Assembly: GCA_046331265.1 (NCBI GenBank)
Contig: JAXLRE010000002.1
Span: 124,001 to 188,000, forward strand
DNA from: JAGPDB01 sp046331265
GTDB taxonomy: Bacteria; Actinomycetota; Acidimicrobiia; IMCC26256; JAGPDB01
Length of the DNA stretch: 64,000 nucleotides
Direction: 5' to 3'
A program made the position numbers and the translations under genes. Position 1 is the first letter of the stretch; each line of letters opens with the position of its first letter. A model generated the notes under the pieces. The model did not search any database, was not told the DNA's origin, and saw only the letters and a list, made by a program, of their open reading frames with translations. Shown here piece by piece: positions 17,440 through 26,680 of this stretch.

Positions 17440-18797
17440 AGAAAGAAATGACACTTAAGAACTCAAAACTTGGCTATGTGATAATTCTTGTATGCGCTTT
17501 ATTGGTAAGTGCTACTTTATTATTAACTAACCAATTATCAGCTCGTGCAATAGACCAACCTACTTTTACTCCAGCTGATGCATTAAAAGTTAGTGCTTCT
17601 ACAACATCATGGGTATGCCCGGTAACGGGAAACTCTATTGTTTTATTGAATCCAGATACGACAGGAAAAGCATCTGTCGATGTTTCATCTTTTAATGCAA
17701 GCGGAAACCTTGAAGGTAAATTAAAATTTAATTTAGATAAATTCTCGGTCAAGAATGTTGATGCAGCACAGTTAAATGCAAATAGTGCATCGATGATTTA
17801 TGTTGAAAGTTTTGATAGCTCTGTTCTGGTCTATAGAAATGTATCATTTACAGATGGTACCGAAACTGTTCCTTGTATAAATGATCTTGGACCAAAATTT
17901 GATTTTACAAACATGTCTACAATTAGAGACTCAAATGCTGAACTTGTGTTAGCAAATCCATATGATGAGGCTGTTGTTGTTGACATTAGTGCAAGTCTTA
18001 CAAATACAGATTCAAATCCTCCTCTTGTTTTAGCAGATGAGATGAGAGGTGAAATTATTCCAGCTCGAAGTAAAGTCTCTATTGATTTGCAATCGGAATT
18101 TGGCAGATATCCACTTATAAGTATTTCTACTCAATCAAGAAGTGGATTTTATGGTGCTGAAATCGTTCAAACATACAGTGGCGCTAATGGAGTCAATGGC
18201 CAAAGTATATTGACACCCGCCTCCAATATTGCATACAGCAATAAATTAGTCTGGCCCGGTGTGAATCCTACACAAATTAGTGTTGTTAATAATTCATTTA
18301 ATTCCCATTCTGTCAATATGACTTCGTATGCCATAGACAAACGATCAGTAACATCTGAGCCACAACTTATTTCTGCAGGCGCTACGGCTAAATTAAATAT
18401 TATCGGAAGCGATTTTGGCCAACATCTCGTAACATTAAATCTAGAAAAAGGCTCTAATGAAGCCTTAAATCTTTTTTCTTCATGGATATATGCAAAAGAT
18501 GACGCAGTCTCAAGTGGTTCTGGAATTGGTAAAGCAATCAAAAGAGGAGTTGTCGCATCTCAATCAGGAGATGTATTACACGTTTACAATCCTTCAAAGA
18601 AGACAGCCAAAATTACTTATGTAGAAGTTGAAGGGAACATTGAGAGTAAGGTGACCCTTAAAGCTGGAGAGTACAAAGATATTCCTTTAAATGTTAAAAC
18701 TCTATTAGTAGAAGTCTTTTCCGATAGGAATATAATATTTGCGTCCTCTGACACAGGATTCACACATTACACTCGACCAGTGGAACTTATAGAATGA
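17436..18797 (+). CDS. DUF5719-like exported protein
   Basis: 453 residues. An N-terminal signal/anchor (LGYVIILVCALLVSATLLL, about residues 12-30) precedes an exported beta-rich region of repeated immunoglobulin-like character, with many Asn/Ser/Val segments such as LVLANPYDEAVVVDISASL and ISVVNNSFNSHSVNM. In other Actinobacteria DUF5719 genes lie directly after a large GT2 membrane protein, as here. It may be a periplasmic partner of that enzyme. The family assignment rests on context and general pattern, not on a search. It is coupled to both neighbours by 4-nt overlaps. Confidence 0.65.
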   Translation: MKKEMTLKNSKLGYVIILVCALLVSATLLLTNQLSARAIDQPTFTPADALKVSASTTSWVCPVTGNSIVLLNPDTTGKASVDVSSFNASGNLEGKLKFNLDKFSVKNVDAAQLNANSASMIYVESFDSSVLVYRNVSFTDGTETVPCINDLGPKFDFTNMSTIRDSNAELVLANPYDEAVVVDISASLTNTDSNPPLVLADEMRGEIIPARSKVSIDLQSEFGRYPLISISTQSRSGFYGAEIVQTYSGANGVNGQSILTPASNIAYSNKLVWPGVNPTQISVVNNSFNSHSVNMTSYAIDKRSVTSEPQLISAGATAKLNIIGSDFGQHLVTLNLEKGSNEALNLFSSWIYAKDDAVSSGSGIGKAIKRGVVASQSGDVLHVYNPSKKTAKITYVEVEGNIESKVTLKAGEYKDIPLNVKTLLVEVFSDRNIIFASSDTGFTHYTRPVELIE

Positions 18798-19231
18798 TTT
18801 GGATTTATTTAGTCATAGTGCTTTTTGTCGCTATCGGTATTATAAAAGCTTCTAATCGAAACAAAAGTGCGACAAAAGAGACTACATATATTGCACCAAC
18901 AAAAATTGAACGGAATGATTTTCCTCAATGTAAAAGTGAAACACTAGTCGTTGTATTTACATCAACTAAATGTGATTCATGTGGCAATATTATCGATAAA
19001 GCTAATGTACTGTCGAGTGATTGTGTTGATGTTGTAAATGTTTCTTATGAAGATAAAAATGGATCCAAACTGCAAAAGAAATACGAAATAGAAGCAGTCC
19101 CTACAGTCGTTGTCTGTGATGAAAACGGAGTAGTGCAACAATCGTATATCGGTAGTGTAAGCGCAACAGATCTATGGGCAAGCGTAGCTAAGCTGCGCGG
19201 AGCAGACATAGCTACGTGTCAAGACCATTAA
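18794..19231 (+). CDS. Membrane-anchored thioredoxin-like protein
   Basis: 145 residues. An N-terminal transmembrane helix (WIYLVIVLFVAIGII) is followed by a thioredoxin-fold domain: VVVFTSTKCDSCGNIIDKA has a C-x-x-C active site (CDSC), KYEIEAVPTVVV has the conserved cis-Pro, and SYIGSVSATDLWASVA forms the last helix. The thiol site probably faces outside the membrane. It ends the GT2-DUF5719 operon and overlaps the convergent ftsH stop by 4 nt. A role in disulfide handling of the DUF5719 protein is possible but unproven. Confidence 0.78.
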   Translation: MIWIYLVIVLFVAIGIIKASNRNKSATKETTYIAPTKIERNDFPQCKSETLVVVFTSTKCDSCGNIIDKANVLSSDCVDVVNVSYEDKNGSKLQKKYEIEAVPTVVVCDENGVVQQSYIGSVSATDLWASVAKLRGADIATCQDH

Positions 19232-21147
19232 ATCTTCGAAGCCTCTACAGAATTAGCACACTCTCTACCCATTGCTTCATCTACTAAACGAGCAACGTCT
19301 TCGCCGGAAATCTCTTCGTGTTCGACTAAGGCATCACCAATTGCATTAAGACCAAGTCTAAATTCTGTCAGAATCTTGGTAACTCTATTTTCGGTGTCTA
19401 TAAGAATTTTCTGAGCTTCTTCATCAATAACTTTTGCAATTTCATCTGAATAAGTTTTTGATTGCATCATGTCTTCGCCTAAGAAAACCATGTTTGAATC
19501 ACCCCATGCCATAGGGCCAACTTTGTCAGACATTCCCCATTCTTTAACCATCGAATGTGCTATTTCTGTTGCACGTACTAAATCGTTGTGTGCACCTGTA
19601 GAAACGTTTTCGAATACGACTCTTTCAGCACCGCGTCCACCAAGTAGAACCATTAATTGATCATCAAGATAATTTCGGTTGTAAGAATGCCTTTCTTCTA
19701 AAGGTAATTGTTGGGTCATACCTAAAGCCATACCAGTAGGCAATATTGTAACCTTGTGGACTGGATCAGCATTTTTACACAGATAGGCAAGTATTGCATG
19801 ACCGCCTTCATGGTATGCGGTTAATTTCTTTTCGTGGTCATTCATCATGATGCTGGGACGCTTAAGTCCCATCAATACTCGGTCAATTGCGCTATTGAAA
19901 TCTTGTGGTTCGATTTCGTTTTTACCACGTCTAACTGCATGAAGTGCAGCTTCGTTAACGAGGTTAGCTAGTTCAGCTCCACTCATTCCTGGTGTTGCAC
20001 GAGAAAGAGTATCGATTGAAACTTCCGTATTTATCTTTTTACCTTCAAAATGAACATTTAATATTTGTGCGCGTTCTTCTTGAGTAGGAAGTGGTACAAC
20101 AATTTGTCTGTCGAATCTTCCTGGACGTAATAATGCAGGATCAAGAATGTCAGGACGGTTAGTTGCTGCCATCATTACGATTCCTTCAGTTGGCTCAAAA
20201 CCATCCATTTCGCTAAGCATTTGGTTTAATGTTTGTTCACGTTCATCGTGACCTCCGCCTAAACCAGCGCCACGTTTTCTACCTATTGAATCGATTTCGT
20301 CGACAAAAATAATTGCAGGCGCACTTTTTCTAGCAGTTGCAAATAAGTCTCTAACACGTGACGCTCCGACCCCAACGAACATTTCCATAAAGTCGGAACC
20401 AGTTACAGAAATGAAAGGTACACCAGCTTCACCCGCAACTGCACGTGCGATTAAGGTTTTACCTGTACCTGGAGGACCTACTAGTAGGACACCGCGTGGA
20501 ATTTTTGCACCTATATCTCTGAACTTATTTGGATTTTTAAGAAAATCAACTACTTCAGCAATTTCTTGTTTTACAGGTTCATAACCTGCGACATCTTTAA
20601 AAGTTGTTTTAGGATTTTCAGTCGAATATACCTTTGCCTTTGAACGCCCTATATTCATCACTGATCCCATTTGGCCTTGGGCACGTCGTGAGAAAAACCA
20701 AAATACGCCAATGATCAGTAGCAACGGCACAAGGAAAGGAATTAATTCAAGAAAGAAATTTGATTTAGGTTTTTTATAGCTGAACTTGATATCGCTTTTC
20801 TTAATTGCATCAAGATCTTTTTCTGAGAGATCATTTAATGGTCCATCAGTTTTAAAACTTGTTGAGTTTTTAATTTTTTTCTTAAATGTACCTGCGATAT
20901 TACCTGTTACGGGTTCGTAAGTTGCTGATTTAATTTTGTCAGCTTTGACTAAAGCAAGAAAACTATTTTTTTCTCCAGAATATTTAATTTTTGTTTCTTT
21001 TTTGTTGTGTAATAGTTGGTTTGAGCTCATTAACAAGACCACTATTACCAAAGCCATAGACATCCACGCCCATGTTGTGAATTTTTTTGGAGCTGGTGGT
21101 TTAGGGGTTTTTTCTTCGTTTTTCTTTTGATTTGGAGTTTGTGCCAT
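19228..21147 (-). CDS. ftsH: ATP-dependent zinc metalloprotease FtsH
   Basis: 639 residues. Two membrane helices (about 27-41 and 131-152) flank a roughly 90-residue exported domain. The AAA+ module has Walker A GPPGTGKT (224-231), Walker B IIFVDEID, ATNRPDILDPALLRPGRFDR as the second region of homology, and then the zinc protease motif HEGGH. It degrades misfolded membrane and regulatory proteins. The N-terminal 25 residues are Lys/Pro/Gln-rich and cytoplasmic. The upstream region holds a 9-bp inverted repeat. Confidence 0.95.
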   Translation of the reverse strand: MAQTPNQKKNEEKTPKPPAPKKFTTWAWMSMALVIVVLLMSSNQLLHNKKETKIKYSGEKNSFLALVKADKIKSATYEPVTGNIAGTFKKKIKNSTSFKTDGPLNDLSEKDLDAIKKSDIKFSYKKPKSNFFLELIPFLVPLLLIIGVFWFFSRRAQGQMGSVMNIGRSKAKVYSTENPKTTFKDVAGYEPVKQEIAEVVDFLKNPNKFRDIGAKIPRGVLLVGPPGTGKTLIARAVAGEAGVPFISVTGSDFMEMFVGVGASRVRDLFATARKSAPAIIFVDEIDSIGRKRGAGLGGGHDEREQTLNQMLSEMDGFEPTEGIVMMAATNRPDILDPALLRPGRFDRQIVVPLPTQEERAQILNVHFEGKKINTEVSIDTLSRATPGMSGAELANLVNEAALHAVRRGKNEIEPQDFNSAIDRVLMGLKRPSIMMNDHEKKLTAYHEGGHAILAYLCKNADPVHKVTILPTGMALGMTQQLPLEERHSYNRNYLDDQLMVLLGGRGAERVVFENVSTGAHNDLVRATEIAHSMVKEWGMSDKVGPMAWGDSNMVFLGEDMMQSKTYSDEIAKVIDEEAQKILIDTENRVTKILTEFRLGLNAIGDALVEHEEISGEDVARLVDEAMGRECANSVEASKI

Positions 21148-21188
21148 TTATATACCTTATTTAGCTAGAGCTTTCTACTTTAGGCGGT

Positions 21189-21230
21189 TTTTTGCTATCG
21201 ATCTAAGTTTTGATCAGAATTTAGCAAAAA
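21189..21230. promoter_or_regulatory. Inverted repeat upstream of ftsH
   Basis: TTTTTGCTA (21189-21197) and TAGCAAAAA (21222-21230) are perfect 9-bp complements separated by 24 nt, in the 131-nt gap between the divergent ftsH and CPBP genes. A second shorter pair, GTTGCA/TGCAAC, lies just to the right (21231-21253). They could be operator sites or a leader hairpin. Confidence 0.4.
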
Positions 21231-21278
21231 GTTGCATGATTAATAACTGCAACATAACAGCCTTATAGAATATTTCTC

Positions 21279-22055
21279 TTGCAAGAAATTAATCAACAAC
21301 AAACAAGAAGTCCACGTTTCGGTATAACCGCAGGAATAGGGGCAATTCTTGTCTATTCATTGGTTTCATTTCCAGTAATTACTGTCATTGCAGTAATAAA
21401 AATATTGCAAGAAAAAAACAAAAATTCAACACTAACAAGTGATCAAATCTCAATTATCCTGAAGGATTTGTCAGCCAATGAATGGGTGTTAATTGTCACA
21501 TTAATTGTTAATTGTTTAGGTCTGTTTGCTTATGCTTATTTTTTAAGCAAATTACGTGGTTCAAAGAATCCGTTTAACGATTTTGGTTTACGTTTTTCTA
21601 AAACATCTCCGCTATATTTTTTTGTAGGTATTGCATGCCAATTTGTTGCTATTGCAATGGGTATTGTGATTTCGGCTTTGTCTGATGAATCAAAAGAACA
21701 AGGTGTTGTCACCTCTTTTAGAAACTCAAGTGGTTTAGCGTTTATCATATTTTTTGTTTTAGTTTCGTTTGTAGTTCCGATAGCAGAAGAAATAACGTTT
21801 CGTGCCATATTGCAACGGGGGATATCTAAATGGGTATCTCCGGCGCTAACTGTTCTTATTACGGGTACGATTTTTGGATCGATTCACCTGACAGATCCAG
21901 GTGCGATATTAGGTTTGTCATCTCTTATTATGGTTGGTTTATTGCTTAGTGCAATGGCCCAATATAGATGTCGAATCGATGCATCAATATTTATTCATAT
22001 GGGATTCAACTTTGCAACAGCGGTATTGTTGGCTTTATCGAGATACCTGCAATAA
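21279..22055 (+). CDS. CPBP family intramembrane metalloprotease
   Basis: 258 residues with about seven membrane segments. The three CPBP (Abi/CAAX protease-like) motifs are present: EEITFRAILQRGI (EExxxR), GTIFGSIHL (FxxxH) and a final HMGFN (HxxxN). In Actinobacteria such genes are common, with roles proposed in protein processing or immunity. The only suitable start is a TTG at 21279; TAGAAT lies 7 nt before it, so the transcript may be leaderless. The product name is secure, the substrate unknown. Confidence 0.85.
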   Translation: MQEINQQQTRSPRFGITAGIGAILVYSLVSFPVITVIAVIKILQEKNKNSTLTSDQISIILKDLSANEWVLIVTLIVNCLGLFAYAYFLSKLRGSKNPFNDFGLRFSKTSPLYFFVGIACQFVAIAMGIVISALSDESKEQGVVTSFRNSSGLAFIIFFVLVSFVVPIAEEITFRAILQRGISKWVSPALTVLITGTIFGSIHLTDPGAILGLSSLIMVGLLLSAMAQYRCRIDASIFIHMGFNFATAVLLALSRYLQ

Positions 22056-22164
22056 GGTGCATAAGCGCAAAAACGCTAAAAATACCCTATAAAAACTATA
22101 TATTCAAGAAAAATAGAGAATCTGCCGAATATTCGCATAATAAATTTTTAATAAGGAGAAGCAT

Positions 22165-22338
22165 ATGCGTTGTCCAAGTTGTAAAAGCGACACTTACGTA
22201 GAGATATCTATGGCATTAGGAGACAAGGAAGTTTCATTTAGAAGATGTGGTCGATGTGAAACCCAAAAATGGGAAAGTGAAAATGAAGACGTCGATCTCA
22301 AATCAGTTTTGAAATATGCAAAAAATCTAGCCTTTTAA
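22165..22338 (+). CDS. Small zinc-ribbon protein
   Basis: 57 residues from ATG 22165, preceded by a clear AAGGAG (22153-22158). Two C-x-x-C knuckles are visible: MRCPSCKSD at the N-terminus and RRCGRCETQKW in the middle, with the aromatic residue typical of zinc ribbons after the second pair. The last 20 residues are acidic then helical (LKSVLKYAKNL). It probably binds one zinc ion and may act as a small nucleic-acid- or protein-binding factor. It sits alone between the CPBP gene and the large membrane protein. Confidence 0.75.
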   Translation: MRCPSCKSDTYVEISMALGDKEVSFRRCGRCETQKWESENEDVDLKSVLKYAKNLAF

Positions 22339-22383
22339 ATTTTAAAACAATTAATTACTATATTTTTCTGCAAAACTGTGTGA

Positions 22384-25098
22384 GTGTCTCTTAAGAATAT
22401 TAATAAGATAACTAATAGAGTAATTAGTAACCCACTCAAATTTGCATTATCTCTAATAACAATAATTGGTGTAATTGGTTGTGTAATTGCGATTTGGCAA
22501 TCAATGCAACCAGGTTTAATTTTTTCAAATACAACTGCTACTGGTGGAGACATGGGTGCTCATGTTTGGTGGCCTGCATTCATGAGAGATTTTCTTTTAC
22601 CACACGGTCGATTGTTCGGTTGGTCGATGGATTATTATTCAGGTTTTCCAGTAGGGCAATACTATTTTCCAATACCTGCATTGATGGTAGTAATTTTTGA
22701 TTTATTGTTGCCATATAACGTTGCATTTAAATTGGTAACGGTATTAGGTAGTGTAACACTTCCAATAGCTGCCTATATTTTAGGTAAATCTATAAAAGCT
22801 CCTAAACCTATTCCTCTGATTATGGCTTTCATGGCTACAAGTTTTCTATTTTTTACAGGAGATCCAAGAGGCGATAGTGCAACCGCAAGCACTATTGCAG
22901 ATTTTAAGAATGCTGCATTTAACCAAAGAATTATGGGTGGACCGCTACTTAGTTCTATGGCGGGAGAGTTCTCTTTTTCAATTGCATTAACTTTCTCTTT
23001 GCTATTTTTAAGTGCTTTTTATGTAATGCTTCGTGACAAAAAATATAGAGGAAGAGTCGCTGTACTCCTTGCGCTAACAATAATGAGCCATCTCGTTGTG
23101 GCAATATTTACATTTATTGCAGCTATTGTTTTTTGGGGAGCTAGTTATGCCTCACGCAAAGGCTATTTTCGATATATAGGGGCTTCACTTCTTAGCTTTA
23201 TAGTTGCATTTGCTTTGTCAATAAGTGTTGTAGGTAAATACTTTTTTGACAACAAGCTTCAAGGTTCAACATTTGAATATATAACTTTAACTCTTTTAGT
23301 TTTTTCATTAATAGCAATTATTGGATTATTAATTTTTGGTGTCATTAAAGAAAAAAAGAATTTTAAGCAATTTATTTTTGATGCATCACCTTTGGTGGTT
23401 GGATTAATGGTTGCAAGCATATGGTTGCTTCCACTTTTAGCTCGGTTTTCTTATACATCGAATATGCGCTATGAGAAATTAACTGATCTTTTATCTACGC
23501 CAGGCGTAAATGAGGTTTATGAGTTATATGTCTCTCCTAAATACTTCATGTGGCCAATATTTATACCCGCAGCAATTGGATTTATTTTAAGTGCAACTTT
23601 TTTACGGAAAAGCATCTTGCCTGTCATAATTACAGCCGCAACAATGGCAATCGTATTTATCCAATGGCCAGAAGGTCATGCGTGGAATTTAAGATTTTTG
23701 CCTTTTTGGTATTTGTTTATATTTTTCGTTGCTGCGTTTGGTTACGGAGAAATACTACGGTTACCTACTTCTATTACGACTTGGGTTGCATACAAACAAA
23801 AAGAAAAATCTCTAGTTTTACTTAGTCAGATTATTTCGTTATTTGTAACATTTGTTCTGGTTGTTGGCTTTCTTGTTGGTCTTGTAGGGATTGGTTCGGC
23901 ACCAAAAGATAAGGCAACGGGGTGCGCATCTATTCCTGACACAAGATTGTTTAATGATCGACGTGGTTTCGCAGATAGTTGGGCTAAATATAATTTCGAA
24001 GGATACGAGCGAAAACCTCAAGACCCATCTTGTAAATCTAAACAATCAAAAAAGCATCTATATACTTCCTCTAAAGAGTTTTATTCATTGATGGATGAAA
24101 TGAAAAAGCTTAAGCCTGGTCGAGCTTTATGGGAACCTAGTGATGGTACGTATGGCACAACTTTGGCGTTAATGCTTATTCCTTATTACACAAATCACCG
24201 TATAGCATCACAAGAAGGCTTATATTATGAAGCTGCAGGATCAACTGCGTATCATTTCTTAACAGTTGCAGAAGTTTCAAAAACTCCAAGTAACCCTATG
24301 CGATGGCCTAAGTGTGAAACTAAAAGCGATGGAACTAAAGTAGATCCAAAATGTTTTGATACATATTACGGTACACTCGCAGACTTTAACCGTGGGATCG
24401 ATCATATGAAAATGATGGGTGTCAGATATTACCTAGCTCATAGTGAAGAAGCAAAGAAAGCTGCAGATGCTTCATCAAAGCTGAAATTAATTTCATCTGT
24501 TGCAGATAGAGATGGATTGAATCCTGTCGGTTGGGATATATATCAGATAAAGAACTGGTCGTTAGTGGAACCACTTGCAAATGATCCGGTTGTGATAACT
24601 GATAAGACAAGTCCCTCTGATTGGGCTCAGAGTGGAAATAAATGGCTATATGATTGGTTTAACGCTCCTGGAGAATATCGAGAATTTGTTAACAGTGGAG
24701 AAAAAAATTGGCAGCGCATGACAGCAAAACAAGCATTATCGAAACCTCTAACTTTAAAACAAAAAAATAAAAAATCTGAGGTAAAAATAACAAACGTAAA
24801 ATTAACTCAAGATTCAATAAAATTTCATGTGAATAAAATTGGCGAGCCAGTACTAATTAAAACTTCATATTATCCAACATTTAAAGCTAGTGGGGCAGGC
24901 AAAATTTATCGAGCGAGCCCAAATTCAATGATAGTTGTACCAACAAAGCAAAATGTGAAAATAGAAATTGCTAGAGATGGTATTGAATGGTTCTCGATAT
25001 TTTTGTTTTTAGCAGGAGTTTCTTGTGTAATAGGATTCTATTTTGATAAGAAAAAAACAATTGCGCACCTATCGAGCTTCTTGAGGCCAAAACGTTAA
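22384..25098 (+). CDS. Large polytopic membrane protein, GT-C/YfhO-like
   Basis: 904 residues. The start region has a membrane helix followed by a large first loop with GGDMGAHVWWPAFMRDFLLPHGRLFGWSMDYYSGFPVGQYYFP. The DMGAH acidic/His motif after helix 1 is where GT-C enzymes place their catalytic acid. About ten further helices follow, then an exported domain (about 500-870) and a last helix (IFLFLAGVSCVIGFYF) before a basic tail. It is probably a lipid-linked sugar transferase or a related PTPS-related/YfhO-like membrane protein. The start is GTG 22384. manB follows 9 nt after its stop. Confidence 0.65.
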   Translation: MSLKNINKITNRVISNPLKFALSLITIIGVIGCVIAIWQSMQPGLIFSNTTATGGDMGAHVWWPAFMRDFLLPHGRLFGWSMDYYSGFPVGQYYFPIPALMVVIFDLLLPYNVAFKLVTVLGSVTLPIAAYILGKSIKAPKPIPLIMAFMATSFLFFTGDPRGDSATASTIADFKNAAFNQRIMGGPLLSSMAGEFSFSIALTFSLLFLSAFYVMLRDKKYRGRVAVLLALTIMSHLVVAIFTFIAAIVFWGASYASRKGYFRYIGASLLSFIVAFALSISVVGKYFFDNKLQGSTFEYITLTLLVFSLIAIIGLLIFGVIKEKKNFKQFIFDASPLVVGLMVASIWLLPLLARFSYTSNMRYEKLTDLLSTPGVNEVYELYVSPKYFMWPIFIPAAIGFILSATFLRKSILPVIITAATMAIVFIQWPEGHAWNLRFLPFWYLFIFFVAAFGYGEILRLPTSITTWVAYKQKEKSLVLLSQIISLFVTFVLVVGFLVGLVGIGSAPKDKATGCASIPDTRLFNDRRGFADSWAKYNFEGYERKPQDPSCKSKQSKKHLYTSSKEFYSLMDEMKKLKPGRALWEPSDGTYGTTLALMLIPYYTNHRIASQEGLYYEAAGSTAYHFLTVAEVSKTPSNPMRWPKCETKSDGTKVDPKCFDTYYGTLADFNRGIDHMKMMGVRYYLAHSEEAKKAADASSKLKLISSVADRDGLNPVGWDIYQIKNWSLVEPLANDPVVITDKTSPSDWAQSGNKWLYDWFNAPGEYREFVNSGEKNWQRMTAKQALSKPLTLKQKNKKSEVKITNVKLTQDSIKFHVNKIGEPVLIKTSYYPTFKASGAGKIYRASPNSMIVVPTKQNVKIEIARDGIEWFSIFLFLAGVSCVIGFYFDKKKTIAHLSSFLRPKR

Positions 25099-25101
25099 AC
25101 T
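25096..25101 (+). promoter_or_regulatory. -10 hexamer (TAAACT), leaderless type
   Basis: TAAACT ends exactly 6 nt before the GTG start of manB, overlapping the stop codon of the upstream gene. No Shine-Dalgarno is visible before this GTG, so a leaderless transcript is likely. Confidence 0.5.
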
Positions 25102-25107
25102 GTATCA

Positions 25108-26460
25108 GTGATTAATGCAGATTTAGATAGTGTTTTCAAGGCTTATGACGTAAGAGGTTTATATCCTGGACAATGGGATGGCGAGCTTGCAAGACTAATT
25201 GGTAACGCATTTGTCAGATATTTGAATGCTGAATCTATTGTGGTTGGCCATGATATGAGAACATCTTCTCCTTCATTGGCTTCAGCATTTATTGAGGGTG
25301 CAACTTTAGCTGGTGCAGATGTTATAAATATTGGATTAGCTTCAACAGACATGCTCTATTTCGCTAGTGGTCATTTACAAATGGCTGGTGCGATGATAAC
25401 AGCATCACATAATCCTGCTGAATATAACGGTTTAAAAATGTGTCGTGCGTCTGCAGCACCAATTGGTCAAGATAGCGGACTGGCTCAAATAAAAGCAGCT
25501 GTAAAATCTGGGCTACTTGAACGTGCGGAAGAAATGGGTGAAGTTCAAACAAAAGATTTACTCGATGATTTCCGTGCCCATTGCTTAAGCTTTGTCGACT
25601 CAAACAAAATAAAAAATCTTAAAGTAGTTGCAGATACTGCAAATGGTATGGGTGGATTAGTTGTACCACATATCTTTAAAAACCTTGACGTGGATATTGA
25701 TGTTTTATTTCCTGAACTCGATGGTACTTTCCCTAATCATCCAGCAGATCCTATACAAAGTGAAAATCTAAAAGATTTACAACAACGAGTATTAGAAACT
25801 AATGCTGATATTGGTTTAGCTTTCGATGGCGACGCTGATCGTGTGTTTTTAGTTGATGATTTAGGCCAAAGTGTTGGTGGATATGTAACTGTTGCATTAG
25901 TTGCAAAATCTCTTCTCGAAAAATTTCCTGGCGAATCAATTGTATACAACCTGATCTGTTCTAAATCAGTACCAGAGGCAATCGAAGCATTTGGAGGTAA
26001 AGCAATCCGTACTCGCGTAGGACATAGTTTTATTAAACAAGTGATGGCTGACAGCGGTGCAATTTTTGGCGGAGAGCATTCAGGTCATTACTACTTCAGA
26101 GATAACTTTAAAGCTGACTCTGGGTTAATAGCGGCTTTGATGGTTTTAGAAGTAGTGGCACAAAGTGGCAAAAAACTTTCAGAATTACGAAAAGAATTTG
26201 AACCTTATTTCCAAAGTGGTGAAGTTAACTCTGAAGTAGATGATGTATCAAAATCTATAGCTCAAGTCGTTGATCACTATAAAGATTTCGAAATCGATGA
26301 TTTAGATGGTTACACAATCGAAGGCGGCGACTGGTGGTTTAATGTACGGCCAAGCAATACTGAACCGCTTGTGCGTTTAAACGTTGAAGCCTCTACTCAG
26401 GAATTATGTAATGAAAAAACACGCGAAGTTCTAGAAATCATAAGAGGGAACAATGGATAA
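25108..26460 (+). CDS. manB: Phosphomannomutase/phosphoglucomutase
   Basis: 450 residues with the four-domain phosphohexomutase layout. KAYDVRGLYP is at the N-terminus. The phosphoserine loop is ITASHNPAEYNGLK near residue 95. The metal loop is AFDGDADRVF. The sugar-binding loop is GGEHSGHYYF, and the phosphate-binding loop is VRPSNTEPLVRLN. It converts mannose-6-P to mannose-1-P, which the guanylyltransferase at 11380 could use. Its order with a Trm112-like and a SIS protein matches mycobacterial pmmA/manB. Confidence 0.92.
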   Translation: MINADLDSVFKAYDVRGLYPGQWDGELARLIGNAFVRYLNAESIVVGHDMRTSSPSLASAFIEGATLAGADVINIGLASTDMLYFASGHLQMAGAMITASHNPAEYNGLKMCRASAAPIGQDSGLAQIKAAVKSGLLERAEEMGEVQTKDLLDDFRAHCLSFVDSNKIKNLKVVADTANGMGGLVVPHIFKNLDVDIDVLFPELDGTFPNHPADPIQSENLKDLQQRVLETNADIGLAFDGDADRVFLVDDLGQSVGGYVTVALVAKSLLEKFPGESIVYNLICSKSVPEAIEAFGGKAIRTRVGHSFIKQVMADSGAIFGGEHSGHYYFRDNFKADSGLIAALMVLEVVAQSGKKLSELRKEFEPYFQSGEVNSEVDDVSKSIAQVVDHYKDFEIDDLDGYTIEGGDWWFNVRPSNTEPLVRLNVEASTQELCNEKTREVLEIIRGNNG

Positions 26461-26668
26461 CGGTGTATCTAATGACCTTTTAGATATTTTGGTTTGTCCT
26501 ATAGACCATAAAGAACTTCTATATTTTGAAAATGAACAGATTCTTTATAATCCAAGATTAAAAAAGAAATATGAAATAGTGAATTCAATACCAGTTTTAC
26601 TAATTGAAAAAGCGATCGATGTTGATGAAGCATCTCATAAAGATTTAATAAATAAAAAAGACCTATAA
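26453..26668 (+). CDS. Trm112-like small protein
   Basis: 71 residues, overlapping the manB end by 8 nt. NDLLDILVCPIDHKELLYF and a C-terminal EIVNSIPVLLIEKAI are typical of the Trm112/YcaR family. Only one cysteine of the usual zinc set remains (VCPID), so zinc binding is doubtful. In Actinobacteria this gene lies next to the manB and SIS genes, as here. Homologues act as small partner proteins for methyltransferases; here the partner is unknown, though a TrmH-type methyltransferase lies two genes on. Confidence 0.82.
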   Translation: MDNGVSNDLLDILVCPIDHKELLYFENEQILYNPRLKKKYEIVNSIPVLLIEKAIDVDEASHKDLINKKDL

Positions 26669-26680
26669 CAAAGGATATAA

